In this document: in pieces, positions 1-11,989 of the stretch
Numbering within the stretch: the stretch's first letter is position 1
Layout: each line of letters begins with the position of its first letter
DNA from: Euprymna scolopes
Taxonomy: Eukaryota > Mollusca > Cephalopoda > Sepiida > Sepiolidae
Length of the DNA stretch: 52,606 bases
Assembly: GCA_024364805.1 (NCBI GenBank)
Contig: CM044518.1
Location: 3,572,027 to 3,624,632 of the forward strand
Direction of reading: 5' to 3'
The notes under the pieces: model-generated
Told to the model about the DNA's origin: nothing
What the model saw: only the letters and a program-made list of their open reading frames with translations
Database searches by the model: none
Translations under genes and position numbers: made by a program

Positions 1-740
1 GGCGATTTTTAAAATTGGTTTATTACTTAATGTGAATACGGCGATTTTTAAAATTGGTTTATTTCTTAATGTGAATACATTGATTGTAAATTGGTTTATT
101 ATTGAATATGAATACGGGGTAGTTTTAAAATTGGTTTATTTCTTAATGTGAATGAGTCGATTTTTAATTGGTTTATTACTTAATATGAATACGGGGATTT
201 AGAAAAAAAATTATTACTTAATGTGGATACGTCGAATTTAAATTGGTTTATTACTTAATGTGAATACGTCTATTTTTAATTGGTTTATTTTTTTATGTGA
301 ATATGGCGATTTTTAAAATTGGTTTATTACTTAATGTAAATACGTCGATTTATATTGGTTTATTACTTAATGTGAATACGGCGAGTTTTGCACTTGGTTT
401 ATTACTTAATGTGAATACGGAGATTTTTAATTGGTTTATTACTTGATATGACTACGTCGATTTTTAATTGGTTTATTATTTAATGAGGACTACATAGATT
501 TTAAATTTGTTTATTACTTAATGTTAATACGTCGATTTTGAATTGATTTATTACCTAATCTTACTACTTAGATTTTTAATTAGTGTATTACTTAATGTGA
601 ATACGTCGATTTTTTATTGATGTATTACTTAATGTAACTTCGACGAGTTTTAATAGGTTTATTACTTAATATTACGATGTCGATCTATTTTTGGTTCATT
701 AATTAATGTTAATGTTTCGATTTTTTTTAATTGGTTCATT
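1..740. repeat. ~38 bp tandem satellite
   Basis: About 19 degenerate head-to-tail units of roughly 35-40 bp share the core GGTTTATTACTTAATGTGAA, followed by TACG and an AT-rich CGATTTTTAA segment. Units drift in length and sequence towards the right end, as expected of an array edge. The array runs off the left edge of the window. No coding potential is seen. Confidence 0.93.
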
Positions 741-1436
741 ACTTCAGGTTTGTAAGTTTAGTGCCTGAATTTTCTAGAACTGCATAGGACAAAATGCATA
801 ACTCAGTAGACAAGGAAAATATTATCTTAAAATCGTATATACTCTGTAAGCTGTGATGCTGAGTGATGACGTTCTTTCTTACTTATTAACTATCTATGTA
901 TATATATTGTTATTTTCAGAATTTATACCACTATAATGTGGTCCCATACCAGGATTTGGATGACGAGGAGTCATTGTTCGAACAACCGCGCAAAAAAAAG
1001 TGTGCCCGTCAAAATGAACGTTTTTAACACGACCTGTCTCTCTTGCAAACTTCTGACGAGCATAAGTCTTTTTTAAAAATGATTTTTTAATAATTTTATT
1101 TAATTTAAATTAGTTATTTTTTCTCAACAACACACTCTCATACCAACTCCTGGTCGGTGAGGTTTTGTAGCACCAATCACCGGACTTTCAACTGAAAAGC
1201 TATCCAACCCAACCTCTTTTCTCTTTGTCTTTTTGCACTATGAAGTAGCTAAGTTTTGATCCCTTTTTCTTTTCTGGCAAATATTCCGCTGCAAGAACCC
1301 CTTTTCAAGACTCTCATTCTTTATATAAAAATCGTTCGGTATAGTCTATCTTCTCTTGTTCTAAAAATATCCATGAAACAAAAACTTTTTCCTTAACTGG
1401 TAACGTCCCAATATATCGTCTCCTTTATATAATAGA
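741..1436. other. unassigned AT-rich sequence ending at a Helitron-like 5' terminus
   Basis: No gene is supported here. The right edge reads TTTATATAATAGA; on the minus strand this starts TCTATTATATAAA, which resembles the TC-starting 5' ends of the other Helitron-like copies in this window. This stretch may therefore be the 5' part of a second element whose left end I could not locate. Confidence 0.4.
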
Positions 1437-1860
1437 TTAGCAGGTGTACTCGGCGTTGTCCGGTATTAAACAACTCACAAAAATGAAGTAAGAACGGATG
1501 GAAATCGAGACATAAGCATGCGATTATTATTTTTTTTTTCTAAACATTTCACCTCTTCGAAACAAAACAGACTTAAGCTGAGATCAAAACCGACCCTACT
1601 AATTCTTAACATATGGAAGGTGTCATATGAATGATTCGCGCATGCGCTATCATGAAACAGCTGAAAAACAGATAAAAAATCCAATGATCCAAGTATTAAT
1701 TGTTTTAATTTTTACCCCTTAGTAGCCTTTTTTTTTCTGGATGAAAACCGTTAAACATATTTTTCACGTGTCTGAATACCCTATATATCAACTTTCTTTG
1801 TAAATAAATTCCGATGAGTAGTTCCAGTGCACTTATTATATAAAAAAAACGGATACTAGA
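1437..1860 (-). mobile_element. Helitron-like non-autonomous element
   Basis: On the minus strand the right-hand 5' end begins TCTAGTATCC. The 3' end, at 1437, is a GC-rich stretch (CCGGACAACGCCG) followed by CTAA and then T, the hairpin-plus-CTRR ending typical of Helitrons. Inside, a segment near 1765-1795 (read on minus: AGGGTATTCAGACACGTG) recurs in the plus-strand element at 30477-31076. No helicase is encoded. Family assignment rests on termini alone. Confidence 0.55.
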
Positions 1861-2398
1861 AAGTGCAATACGTGCAGGTTTAATTATGTTAAGATTTTCT
1901 TTAAAAGACAAAGTGGGAAGTTTGTAATCATTTTTAAATAACAATAAAAAAATTTGAAGGATAATTAATTTAAAAACAAATAACTATTTTATAAACCTGG
2001 TGCTTTTGAAATTTTTATGTGGGTTTTTCTGTCATTATGTTGGTATTTTTTATATTAGTAACTAATATGTAGAGGAAATTATAGAAAGCAGTACAATGCG
2101 GAGGTGTAACGGATCGACACAAACTGAAGCAAATCAAAACATATAACAGTGGAAGGGGCTATGTAGATTCATGTCTTGTGGGTGCAATATATATATGTAT
2201 TTTTTATAATTTTATATTGTGTTCTTAGTTGGTTCTGTATGGGCTGATAGAAGTTCAGTATTGTATGATATTTCGGGAAAATATTTCCTTCTTCAGATAT
2301 GTGTTCGGTTTTAGTTCAATGCGAAGGCTATTGTAAACGTCAGCAATATCGTAGAAAATGGAACGGACTTTAAATTAATTTTATTTAACTTTAAAATC

Positions 2399-2400
<2 letters not shown>
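1861..2400. other. unassigned AT-rich sequence
   Basis: Only short unrelated open frames and AT-rich filler are seen. Nothing here could be tied to a gene or to another repeat in the window. Confidence 0.5.
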
Positions 2401-2430
<30 letters not shown>

Positions 2431-2448
2431 GTAGTAGTAGTAGTAGTA
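2401..2448. repeat. (TTA)n/(GTA)n microsatellite
   Basis: Perfect TTA triplets pass into GTA triplets, a compound trinucleotide repeat. Confidence 0.95.
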
Positions 2449-2699
2449 CAACCCTTGTATAATTTTTTATAACTTTCCTTTATAAACACACTAGGTAATG
2501 CTTCAAGCGAACTAAAATAACACATTTGAGTAACTTTAATTTTAACAAAAAATACAGCAAATAATTTTCACATATAATTGTTTTTCTATCTTTTGTTTTT
2601 AAATACAATTTATTATCTTTTGTCATTTTGTTTTTCATTGTATGCTTAAAATGCTAATAAAAATTTGATTTTGAAAACAGACTTTCATATTTTCGTTTA

Positions 2700-2965
2700 T
2701 TTTGCAATATTATTATTCACTAGATGGATTCACACAAAGGCAGCCTCAAAGAATTTTGTTTGAAAATAACCTGCAGTGTTCCCCTGAATCTGAATGGCAA
2801 CAAGTCTCCCCAGATTTCTTGTTCTCTCCACCTCTTTCGATAACCGTAGCAAAATATTTTGCGTTATCACAACAGCCACTTACTATTGATTTTACGTTAG
2901 CAGTGACTATTGGTCTTCACTGGAATTTGGATGACAATAAACCTCTCCAAGGTACCAGTCTTCTT
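2700..2965 (+). mobile_element. dispersed repeat family X, copy 1
   Basis: This shares an ordered set of blocks with 4371-4580 (plus) and 33380-33585 (minus): a TTATTATTCAC start, then ACAAGTCTCC, then a block around GCATTATCGCAACAGCCACT. The copy keeps an open frame of 117 codons in its 5' part, but that frame is not conserved in the other copies, so I read it as a noncoding SINE-like or MITE-like repeat of about 230 bp. Confidence 0.6.
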
Positions 2966-3930
2966 TGCACATCTCCAGCGGAGGTCTGGTTAGTGCTTTC
3001 TCTCCTCGTTCTTCCCTCCTCTTTGAACTTCATTATTTGGTGTGGTGCCTTGTGACGTAACCGTCTAGAGGAGCGATACTGCTCCCCATTGGGGAGATTA
3101 AAATCCCCTAAAACACTAAGGCCGGGTATATATGCCGAGATTGTCTGTTAAAGGTTGATTGAATCCCGGACAGCGGCGGGTGACCTATCAAAAGGGGATG
3201 AATTATTGTGTTTTGTAAAAACAGACATATATTTTATTGTTTAAATAAATGACAGGAAATATCAGAATAATGACATTATGTGGCCTGAGGAACATCAGCT
3301 CAGACGTTCTGGGTTTCTGAGCAGAGAAATTGACAGGGTTTGACCTCTGAGGTCGTGTGATAGCGTAGTCGATGTTTGGTCCCATAATCGCAGGCTATGG
3401 GGAGATCTGATAGGGTGCACACACGCAAATTGGATCTTGGAATTCCCCAGAAACCGTGTCGAACCCTAATTGGTTTAGCAGATCCCCAGATCAACCCCGT
3501 TATCTTAGTATAAGAGAACATACCCAGACCGAAATTAGTAGATTGAAGCCGAATCTCGAGAGAAACACACGCTCCAGAAATACGCCACAACCCCCTCCCC
3601 CTCCATCCATCCTGACCGCCATCGTGAGAACGAAGAATAAGATTTCGGGAGAATCTAGATGTTTTCTGGTGTAATCGAACTGAACGATGTATATATGTAA
3701 AAACTTGTAACATTTGTGAAATTAACGTTTTTGTACTTAGAACCTCGGAGTCTGTTATTCTTTCCAGGCGCGCATGCGAAGCTATTTGCTTTTCAGCAGA
3801 AATCAACACGGAGCTGAGACGCTGAGAAATTATGTGAAAACCTCCTGGGAGATAGACGATCACGGGCAACAGCTTTCAATGAGGTTAGAGGTCAATTGCT
3901 GACCTTTACATTTTAAATGTAAAGGTTATC
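2966..3930. other. unassigned moderately GC-rich stretch with short palindrome
   Basis: No gene is supported. The stretch is less AT-rich than its surroundings and has overlapping open frames on both strands (3300-3869 minus, 3456-3674 plus), which argues for composition rather than coding. A perfect 11 bp inverted repeat with a one-base centre lies at 3903-3925 (CCTTTACATTT and its complement). An old LTR-like origin is possible but not shown. Confidence 0.35.
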
Positions 3931-3944
3931 TTTTATGGTACACT

Positions 3945-4290
3945 CACAAAATAGGTGGGCGCGGTTTTTTCCATTTATAAAGTTTACGTTTTCATGATTC
4001 CATGTGATGTTTCCTTGTGTTTTGTATTTGTAGTCGTTTCTGTGTCCAGTTTGTGTGTAGTTGAGGTCTGTTGCTATTCTCGACATTCAAGGGTTTTCCT
4101 TTATATTTCTGCAGTTTTCATTAGTGAAATTCGTTGTATTTTCTCGGCCATCACCATGATTCCAATCTCTCCCATTCTTTTCTCAAAGTTTTTTGGTATT
4201 GTCCCTAGCGCTCCTACTATTAGTGGTGTTATTTATACTTTCTTCATTTTCCAGGTCCCATTGAGCTCTCTGGCAAGTTCCGAGTAATTT
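3945..4290 (-). pseudogene. R2/R4-superclade LINE, C-terminal ORF remnant
   Basis: The minus strand translates to ELARELNGTWKMKK, then PLIVGALGTIPKNFEKRMGEIG, then EKIQRISLMKTAEI and RKTLE. This matches, from memory, the C-terminal block after the restriction-like endonuclease in R2/R4-type LINEs (ARELxxxWxMK..VIPIVIGALGT..LEELxI..IQ..ALL..ARILRKVLE). In-frame stops interrupt it, for example after WKMKKV and after KTAEI. It is 5'-truncated and next to a TTA microsatellite. The related family at 47403-49253 has the same kind of ending. Confidence 0.65.
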
Positions 4291-4308
4291 TTGCGCTTCT
4301 CATTCTAT

Positions 4309-4312
4309 TATA

Positions 4313-4369
<57 letters not shown>
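4309..4369. repeat. (ATT)n microsatellite
   Basis: About 20 uninterrupted ATT units lie between the LINE remnant at 3945-4290 and repeat X copy 2. Confidence 0.97.
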
Positions 4370-4371
<2 letters not shown>

Positions 4372-4580
4372 CACACTAGGAATTCTCAAAGAAATCATTA
4401 TAAACAATTGTTCACTGAAAACAACCGCTGGAGTTCGTTGACAACAAGTCTCCTAAGATTTCCAGTACTCTCTAACTCTGTCGATTTTCAAACGATTTTG
4501 CATCATCGCAACAGCCACTTGTCATTGATTTTTCGCTGGAAATAACCATAGGTCTTAACTAGAATTTAGGTAGCAATAAA
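4370..4580 (+). mobile_element. dispersed repeat family X, copy 2
   Basis: This follows the ATT tract directly and repeats the block order of 2700-2965: CACTAG, ACAACAAGTCTCC, TTTTGCATCATCGCAACAGC, then TTGATTTTTCGCTGG. The adjoining ATT-rich start is shared with copy 1, so the microsatellite is probably part of the element end or its target. Confidence 0.6.
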
Positions 4581-5670
4581 GTCCGGCTATAAATCTTGCT
4601 AGATTTGCCTTTTTTAAGTCAATTCTCGAGATTTTGGCCTTTTTTGAAGCAGTTTTGTTTTCAAAGATTGTATTTGGCTTTGTTCAAAGCGTAACGCGAG
4701 GACTAACTAAACAACAAACAAGCACAATGTTATATGCATAATAGTGTAGCAAGATATTAGCGAGTAAACCCAATTGGCTAGTTGAAAACACCAGGAAATG
4801 AAACTCTAGGCGATTAAAACAAAGTTTCACACAATTGCGTGACGCAATAGACATAGTGTTATGTTCTAAGTCTATCGGAAAACACCGGAAAGTATTATAA
4901 TGGTCGATTATTACGATTGGTAAAAGTAGAATATCTAACGGAATGTTACTAAAGTGAAATAATTGAAGTGTTTACATTAAATAGTTTTCAGGAATGTAAT
5001 TTGATGGATGAAATGCCATCCTGATCGTCATGTTATTCACTAGGAATGTTTGAACACAAAGATACAAGAATACAACGGCATGCAACATCGGAAGCAACAA
5101 CTCATAACAATAATAAATGTAAATAGAAAACATCTCGGTTGTTTGAGTTTTTCGCACATTTCACACAGACAAAAATGGTTGTGATCCAAGGTATGTGGTC
5201 TTCGGAACATAAACAAAAATACGAGACAAAAACCCAGCAAGGATCTTTAAGCTATGTGTAGTAATGATGTAATGAAAACGATAAATTTTGAGACGTAGAG
5301 TTTTAGTTACGAAGGAGATTAGTTCTATACGCAATGCATTAGTGGATGGACAGGTTTTTTCGACACACCGATCGTGGAAGTCAGAAGGAGTGACTTGGCA
5401 AAGTGTAGTAAATACCAAGCGTGCCAACTCTGAAAAGGTACCAAAAATAAACAAATAATTATATCCAAATATGATTCACCCCTGAGCATTTTCACTTTTG
5501 GACACATGGGAGGAAAATTGGAGGTATGAGTTTTTGCTGGTGTTCGAACCGAGAAATATTTCTCTAAACCATTAAATGTGTATACACACATCAACGCACA
5601 ATAGAGAATACACGAGACGAATCACATATTAGAAGGTGTAAACCCCATCAATTAAAAGAGACTCATTATA
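4581..5670. other. unassigned AT-rich sequence
   Basis: Several overlapping short open frames on the minus strand lack recognisable motifs. No splice-bounded exon or known repeat was identified. Confidence 0.5.
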
Positions 5671-5672
5671 GA

Positions 5673-5822
<150 letters not shown>

Positions 5823-6049
5823 CTCGTACATGAAAATCTTGTCCATGGAAAACTCGTCCATTTTTGCTAAGTAGGAAAACTTGTCCATTATTGAATAAAT
5901 ATCGATGGAAAAACACTTTATGACTGTAATATTTTTAAAAAAATATTTTCAAAAAATATTTTTTTTATTTACTGCTGTAAAAAAGATAAAATCGATTTTC
6001 TAAGTGTTCTTTTTCTACCTAGCTGTTTTAGTAATTAGTAGTTTAACTT

Positions 6050-6390
6050 ATTTTAAAGCGTTTATTCAGTTAAAAAAGATACTACAGAACGAGTAATATT
6101 TTTAATATTTATACTTATTTACTGCTGTTTTACAAAGGGCAAAATCGATTTTGCTACCTAGCTGGTTAAGTTGTTATTGATTTAACTTATTTTAAAGCGT
6201 TTATTCAGTAAAAAAAAACAAGTAACGTCGAGTGTTGCGTGGGAACAAGAAATAATGTCCGATACGAGGGGCCCCCATCTTAGGGGTCGTTATAACCGCT
6301 CAAAAATAGAAAATTAAAGAAAATACCGAGGGATATTTAGCCCCCAACTTTCAAAAGAAAATACATTTTGGTAATGTTGACATTATTATT
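6050..6390 (+). repeat. long dispersed repeat Z, copy 1
   Basis: This is matched in inverted orientation by about 11050-11280. Shared blocks, in order, are AAAGCGTTTATTCAG, an ACGTCGA-type block, AAGAAATAATGTCC, GAGGGG, TTAGGGGTC and CGCTCAAAAATAGAAAATTA. Coding potential is absent. Confidence 0.7.
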
Positions 6391-6462
6391 CCGCAAGTAG
6401 GCAGACGCGAACAGATGGAGAAAGTGGAAAGTTAACGCAAATTTTAGCGAAATGAGATTGGG

Positions 6463-6985
6463 GAGTCGACTGTACAGCATAACAAAAAAAACCCGATTGC
6501 TGATAACAACAACTTCTAATCTAGAAATGTTTCTTTTTGTTTCAACTAGACTGTAGTTTCACATGACATTTTAATAAACAAAAGAAGCAATAAACAAACA
6601 AAAAACTAAACAAATGTTAGCAAAGACAAGCTACGATGTTTTGAGTTTTAATGTGTTTATTTACATTTTTTCACACTACTTTTATTGTTAACTAAAAAAA
6701 GACATTAAATTTGCTTTGTTTGCTATTCTGGAAGATTGCACTATTTTTTAGTTATTTATTTCATTGGTTTTGTTTAATTTTTCATGTCGTTGGTTTTATT
6801 TTGGTAATTATGCAGAGAAAGGAAAATGAAATTCTATTTTTACGGTATCTTTTGTTTATGAAAATGTTATGGTAAACTACAGTCAAAACATTTCTTGGTT
6901 ATTTGTTTTTGTTGTTATCAGCAGTTGGGTTTTTGTTGCTTTCTTTTTCTTGCTAAGCTATACAGTAGGGTAGGTCGATTTTGGA
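6463..6985. mobile_element. fold-back (MITE-like) element with ~120 bp arms
   Basis: The left arm (6463-6590) and right arm (6845-6985) are imperfect reverse complements. Shared blocks are GTTGTTATCAGCA, AAACATTTCT, AACTACAGTC and a TACAG terminus near the outer ends. The interior is AT-rich and noncoding. This structure fits a fold-back DNA element; a nearby target-site duplication was not established. Confidence 0.55.
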
Positions 6986-7276
6986 ATGGCAACAGAGCGA
7001 GGCTGAGGAAAGCTTCAAATTACCAGAAAAAATAACCACATAATGTACTTTACCCTTAAATTTTGTCGATATTTGAGGAAATGACTTTAAATTGGGAAAT
7101 AATTTAGAATTCTGCTAAGAACCAAACAATTTCAGCTGGTAAAATTGAGACAAGGCATTAAAGCAAATAAATTCAGTAAGTATATGTAACACTATATTTT
7201 TATGAGAAATATTAATGCTGTTCCTCAATGTGTTCTTCAATAAGTCGACCAATTTATATAAATAAAACAGTACACG

Positions 7277-7278
7277 TA

Positions 7279-7305
<27 letters not shown>
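7277..7305. repeat. (TG)n microsatellite
   Basis: About 14 TG units. Confidence 0.95.
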
Positions 7306-7309
<4 letters not shown>

Positions 7310-7699
7310 ATATAACAGGTAAACTCTTTAACTACAGGTCACACAACACTGAATTTATCAGAACATAATATTCATGCACAAAGGGCGGTTTATAGCGAGT
7401 AACATCTTTGTTTACATACATATCGCGTACAGACGTCGGCAAATTTACATGCAAAATGTCCATTCGCACTAGCCGACATTTTTGTTTTTATGCGCATGCG
7501 TCGATTCGCGTCATTTCTTCAAGTTGTTTACTTCTAGGCTTAATACAGAAAACCACACCAGGCTGGAATTCTAAATGTTTTTATTTCAATTCTAGCTGAT
7601 GACACCAACTCATTTTCTTTCACCTCTTTGTATTGATAATAAAAAAACCGAATAATACATAATTTTTACTCGCGGTTTTGAATTTGTAAATACAAGGAA

Positions 7700-7860
7700 A
7701 AGCCTATACATTTTTTATTATTATTCATTTATCCATTAGACAAACAGATATTACGTTCAAATAAAAAAATTCTAACGTTTCCGAATGCTTGCGTTTTCAT
7801 TATTTTTTTTTTTAATAAAAATACGTTTTCCAGACATTAACTCAAATATACGAAGACATG
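7700..7860 (+). repeat. dispersed repeat, copy 1 (partner 8840-9020)
   Basis: A segment with GACAAACAGATATTACGTTC, AATGCTTGCGTTTTCATTAT, then a TAAAAA run recurs about 1.1 kb downstream with scattered differences. Noncoding direct duplication. Confidence 0.55.
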
Positions 7861-7895
7861 CATATATTTTATATTATTATTAATTGACCGATTAA

Positions 7896-7930
<35 letters not shown>

Positions 7931-7966
7931 TCCTCGCGCGAAATAGCAGGACACAAAGTGTTTTAA

Positions 7967-7980
7967 ATAATAATAATAAT

Positions 7981-8062
<82 letters not shown>
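7967..8062. repeat. (TAA)n microsatellite
   Basis: About 30 TAA units with a few interruptions. A shorter (AT)n tract lies just upstream at 7900-7927. Confidence 0.97.
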
Positions 8063-8309
8063 GAATAAGAATAACAATAACAAAGACTTTCGATGGCGAG
8101 GACTACTATTGACCGTAACTTGTTATACCGCCCTTTTGGAATTCCCATCTCTCTTTTTCTTGTTATGCACTGGATATTTGTTAATGAAAACTATATGAAA
8201 TACATTCCTTATTCAATTTTAAAGATGTTCTATTCCGAAAGAAGTTTAAAAAATATTTAATCTAAAAAAAGTTATTTTAAAAATTTTGTAAAAAAATTCA
8301 GATTTTCTC

Positions 8310-8480
8310 ATTATTCAGACCTGTATTACAAAGAGGAAGTTGCAAAAAATGAGTTGTGATATGAGGAGGAATACAAACTGAAACAGAGAAAATATTCAGA
8401 CTTGTAATAATACAAAGAGGGGGTTGCAAAAATGAGTTGTGGTGTGAGGAGAAATACAAACTAAAATAGAGAGAAAGAGA
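8310..8480. repeat. ~80 bp tandem duplication
   Basis: Two adjacent units each carry ATTCAGAC, TACAAAGAGG, GTTGCAAAAA, ATGAGTTGTG and GAGGA..AATACAAACT. It is a simple tandem duplicate with no coding signal. Confidence 0.75.
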
Positions 8481-9480
8481 GTTTTAAAATATAATCTTAA
8501 AAGGATAAGATACAAGTTAGAAAAGCATTTCATCCAAGGCATGAAAATTGTTAAACAAAATGTTTTTACTATAGGCTTTAAAAATAAAGGTACAAGATTC
8601 AATTTGAAATTTATTTATCTTCAAAGTGCACTTTTACAAATTTTACAAAGTAAGGTATAAAAATTTAATTTAAATTGAATCAAAAAATTACCTTGGATTT
8701 ATTTTATATAATGTACATTTTGTTGCAATTTAAAACATTATTTTTAATCTAGCAATTAATGATATGGATATAAAATTTTCAATGATTTTTTTTAAAGTGC
8801 AACATTACATAAACGAACACATGCCTATATGTATGCTATTAATTTATCGATTTAATAAACAAATATTAAGTCCAAACAAAAAATGTAAATTTCCCCAATG
8901 CTTGCGTTTTTATTATTTTGTATTTTCTGATAAAAAAGTTCTTTACAAATTTTCGCATGTGGTTCTGTTTTGTTGTTTTTTTTAGAAAATTTCCCAGAAA
9001 TATTGACTGTATTCAAACTTTTTATTAGACAATTATTACACAAAATAGACTTTTGTTGTCATCAAAAATAAAATTTTTCGTTACTAATAAATTATGAATA
9101 ATCATTAGATTTTTAGTAAAGTTCCTTTCTTCACATTTTGCCATTTTCGTAACAAAGTTCAAAATTCATTGTAATTAATGAATGAATGAAATCCATCACG
9201 ACCTAAGACAAATACAGTTTGTGATTTAAAAGAAATCTTGAACGTCAGGGGGTCACATTCTCATTTATATTGCCCATTATTTTTACAACGCCACTTCGCT
9301 TATATAGTTTCGTGAATATACTATTCATAACAAAAAACAAAAACAAAAATAATATGTATTCACCAATATGAATTTATGTTTTGATTAATCTATTTTATTA
9401 TTCGAGGACAAAATATTAAAATATATCATATACAACCTGGAAACGCAGAATATTTCAGCTAGTAGTTAATAAACAAGGAC
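8481..9480. other. AT-rich sequence, includes duplicate 8840-9020
   Basis: Apart from the second copy of the 7700-7860 repeat, nothing recognisable is seen. Short open frames on both strands overlap each other and lack motifs. Confidence 0.5.
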
Positions 9481-9524
9481 GATGGTCATTAGTCGCGTAC
9501 TCTCATGTAATGAATGAATGTGTG

Positions 9525-9750
9525 AATGTAGGATTGACATGAAATTCTTAAAGATAAACTAAAATGACCGAAAAATGGGCTGAAATGACTTAAATTAATA
9601 AAAAGTAAATGACTTAAAATGATTTTAATGAACTTAAGAATGACTTGAATGACCTTAAGAATGATTTGAATGCTTAAAAAATAACTGGAATCCTTCGAAA
9701 ACAACTTGAATGATCTGGAGAATGACTTGAATTGCTTTTAGACTGACTGG
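9525..9750. repeat. degenerate ~20 bp tandem repeat
   Basis: Loosely repeated AATGACTTGAATGA-like words recur across this stretch. The minus-strand open frame here is a product of the repetition. Confidence 0.6.
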
Positions 9751-9839
9751 TTGTAAAGTGGGTGATCATTTTACATTAAATTAATACAGAAAAGTGATAC
9801 TCCACTTTATATCACAATAAGTACATCATGTAGTAAGAA

Positions 9840-9882
9840 CAGGTACTGCACTTTGATCTTGGCCAAAAGGCCAAGAAAAGGG
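9840..9882 (-). ncRNA. U2 snRNA 5'-end-like fragment
   Basis: Read on the minus strand this gives TTCTTGGCCTTTTGGCCAAG, then ATCAAAGTGCAGTACCTGTTCTTA. It is very close to the 5' end of metazoan U2 snRNA (stem I, then the branch-point recognition region GUGUAGUAUCUGUUCUUA). Identity fades after that, so this is a fragment, not a functional gene. It is one of several U2-like heads in the window. Confidence 0.75.
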
Positions 9883-9935
9883 TATTTATTTGCTCCCTCA
9901 CCGAGAAAATTATGCACAACGCCGATTTTTAAAGT

Positions 9936-10112
9936 GAGGAGTAAAGAGGAAATGGGGACCAACTCGGAGTAGGGGAGCTGAATAGTGACAATTGATATGA
10001 AGGGCTTCCCTTACATTGACCAAGGTCTTATATGTGAGGTTGCCCCACATATGGTCTTTGATTGCAGTATCTGACGAAACAGATACTACACTTTGATCTT
10101 GGTAAAAAAAAC
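9936..10112 (-). mobile_element. SINE-like element with U2 snRNA head, copy 1
   Basis: On the minus strand the head reads AAGATCAAAGTGTAGTATCT then GTTTCGTCAGATACT. This is followed by a body with GGTCAATGTAAGGGAAGCCC, TTCAT, a spacer, then GAGTTGG and CCCC. The same head-then-body order recurs at 38585-38775 and 45625-45790 (both minus). No target-site duplication was confirmed. I infer a U2-derived SINE; a chance association is less likely because three copies agree. Confidence 0.55.
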
Positions 10113-10119
10113 AGCATCT

Positions 10120-10165
10120 ATTAACAATAGACCTTTGATCTTAACCAAAAAGGCCAAGCACAAAA
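10120..10165 (-). ncRNA. U2 snRNA 5'-end-like fragment
   Basis: The minus strand reads TGCTTGGCCTTTTTGGTTAA then GATCAAAGGTC. It lies immediately 5' of the copy-1 head, as if two heads were in tandem. It is too short and diverged to be a working U2. Confidence 0.6.
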
Positions 10166-10250
10166 GTGTTACGGACAGACCGACAGACCGACCGACGGAG
10201 TGACTTACAGAGTCGCTTGCACACGACTAAAAATAATATACTATAAAATA
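10166..10250. repeat. GACAGACC-type short tandem and repeat tail
   Basis: A run of ACAGACCGACAGACCGACC-type units is followed by GGAGTGACTTACAGAGTCGC. Similar GACAGAC tails occur in RTE-like and SINE 3' or 5' regions; here it abuts the U2-like fragment. Confidence 0.45.
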
Positions 10251-11049
10251 TTTATTTTAAAATATAAACTTTAATTTAAGAATCCGATCATCGTAGAACG
10301 TAATTATCTCCCTTTAATATTGTCTATATCGTTAACTATTGAGAATTAAAACTCGTCACCCAACAATGACAAACAAATAAAATATATTTCATTTTAAAAT
10401 TAACGCAAACTTATTTTTATATACATATTTAACATTAACTTGGAAATTGTTTTCAAATAAAAAAAATATCTAGAGTTTCACTTTAAGTGTTCAGTGCATT
10501 AAAAACCGACTTTGCACCTGACTTAATCTACATGAAAAACTGAATCTGTTTAAGTTTCACCTCGTGGAAAGGCCATTAAGTAGTGATTTAATTGCTTTAA
10601 AAAGGAGGTTGTAAATCTTTATTTAAAAGTTATTGTATTTCATTCCTTAAAATCCAAAATTCTGTCCTCGATCAACGAAAGAGATCCTTCTAGACTAAAA
10701 TAATATTTGATTCTTCCCAATGCATTTAATTTAATTCTTCCCATTATATTTTCTTATAATAACGATATCTTTGGAGTAATAAAAAAAATAATAATAAACA
10801 AAACAAAAAAAACAGGAAAAGTTGAATTCCTCTTTGGAATTGTCTAGTGCTTTCTTGTTTGTGTTGGTTTTGTTTTTTCTTAATTTTATTATTATTTTTT
10901 TTATTCCGTCAAAATTTTTTGGACGACAATAAATGTTGATAAGTGGGAAAATTATATTTTATCGAAAACTCTACACCCGTTTATCAAGAATCTTTTTAAT
11001 TTCATTTTTTGTTGTTTATCGTTTTCTTTTACGGGAAATATAGTTTTTA
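10250..11049. other. unassigned AT-rich sequence
   Basis: No gene, repeat pair or structural RNA was recognised, apart from homopolymer-rich stretches. Confidence 0.5.
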
Positions 11050-11280
11050 GCCTTCCCCACTAAATTATATTTTCAAATATTAAAATTTATTTTCTTTTGG
11101 AGGGTGGGGGATCTTATTCCAACTAAATTGCCCTCAATATTTTCTTTAATTTTCTATTTTTGAGCGATTATTAAGACCCCTAACATGTGATCCCCTCATG
11201 TAGGACATTATTTCTTATTCCTAGGTAACGTTCGACGCTACTTTTTTTTCTGAATAAATGCTTTATATATCACAAGTGCA
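11050..11280 (-). repeat. long dispersed repeat Z, copy 2 (inverted)
   Basis: This is the reverse-complement partner of 6050-6390, with the same block order and scattered substitutions. The pair spans about 5 kb. Confidence 0.7.
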
Positions 11281-11299
11281 TTTGAGAAGTTTTATTACC

Positions 11300-11660
11300 A
11301 CACCAGCTGAAAGGCCCAACATATAACATCAACAGTAGGTTCCTTGATATGATAGAGGTGCGTTCGAAATAGATGTATCTGTTTAAGGAACAATTTCACA
11401 ATGAAACTTGACATTTTCATTTTTAACTTAAATTCAAGTAGTTATCATCGCAAAAGTAGTAAGGCCAGACATATAAAAACCACAGTAGATTCTTTGATAT
11501 GACAAGGGCGCGCTCCAAATAGATGTTTCTGTTTAAAGCACAATTGAAGCATGAAACTTGACTTTTGTATTTAAACTATAACGCGAGCCATTATATATAA
11601 AATGATTTTATAAAAACAACAGCAGGTTCTCTACAAACGCAATATCTTTGAAATTTAGTC
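11300..11660 (+). repeat. repeat Y, two to three tandem ~150 bp units
   Basis: Units carry ACATATAA, AACA.CAGTAG.TTC, TTTGATATGA, GCGCGCTCCAAATAGATG, TCTGTTTAA, and ATGAAACTTGAC. Reverse-strand relatives, including the GGACGCGCCC block, lie at 14340-14680. Confidence 0.6.
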
Positions 11661-11989
11661 ATTGCGCGAAACATGTTAAATTTCCTCCATTTGAATCGCG
11701 ATGAATCCTCAATTAGAGAAGCCAATCTGTTTGATTTAGAAATGGGCTATTTCATCAATTTCGATGACAATAAAAATATGGTAGTGTGAAGCATAAGTGG
11801 ATCATATTTCAATTCAAGGCAATGCATGGTCACCCTGTTAATAAATAAAAAAATTGAACGTAATTTAACAATATATTAAGTAAAGAATATTAATCTTGGA
11901 GGGGGCCTTCAGGTTAAGCAAAGTAATCTATTATGGCGAAGCCTTCAAACTAAATAACACTGTTTACTTCTGACATATTCTTTTTCATA

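Noticed and set aside
3240-3770. Possible solo LTR
   Set aside because: No paired terminal repeats, target duplication or second copy could be found in the window.
3955-4287. 110-codon plus-strand frame with hydrophobic residues
   Set aside because: The opposite strand carries recognisable LINE C-terminal motifs, so this is its shadow.
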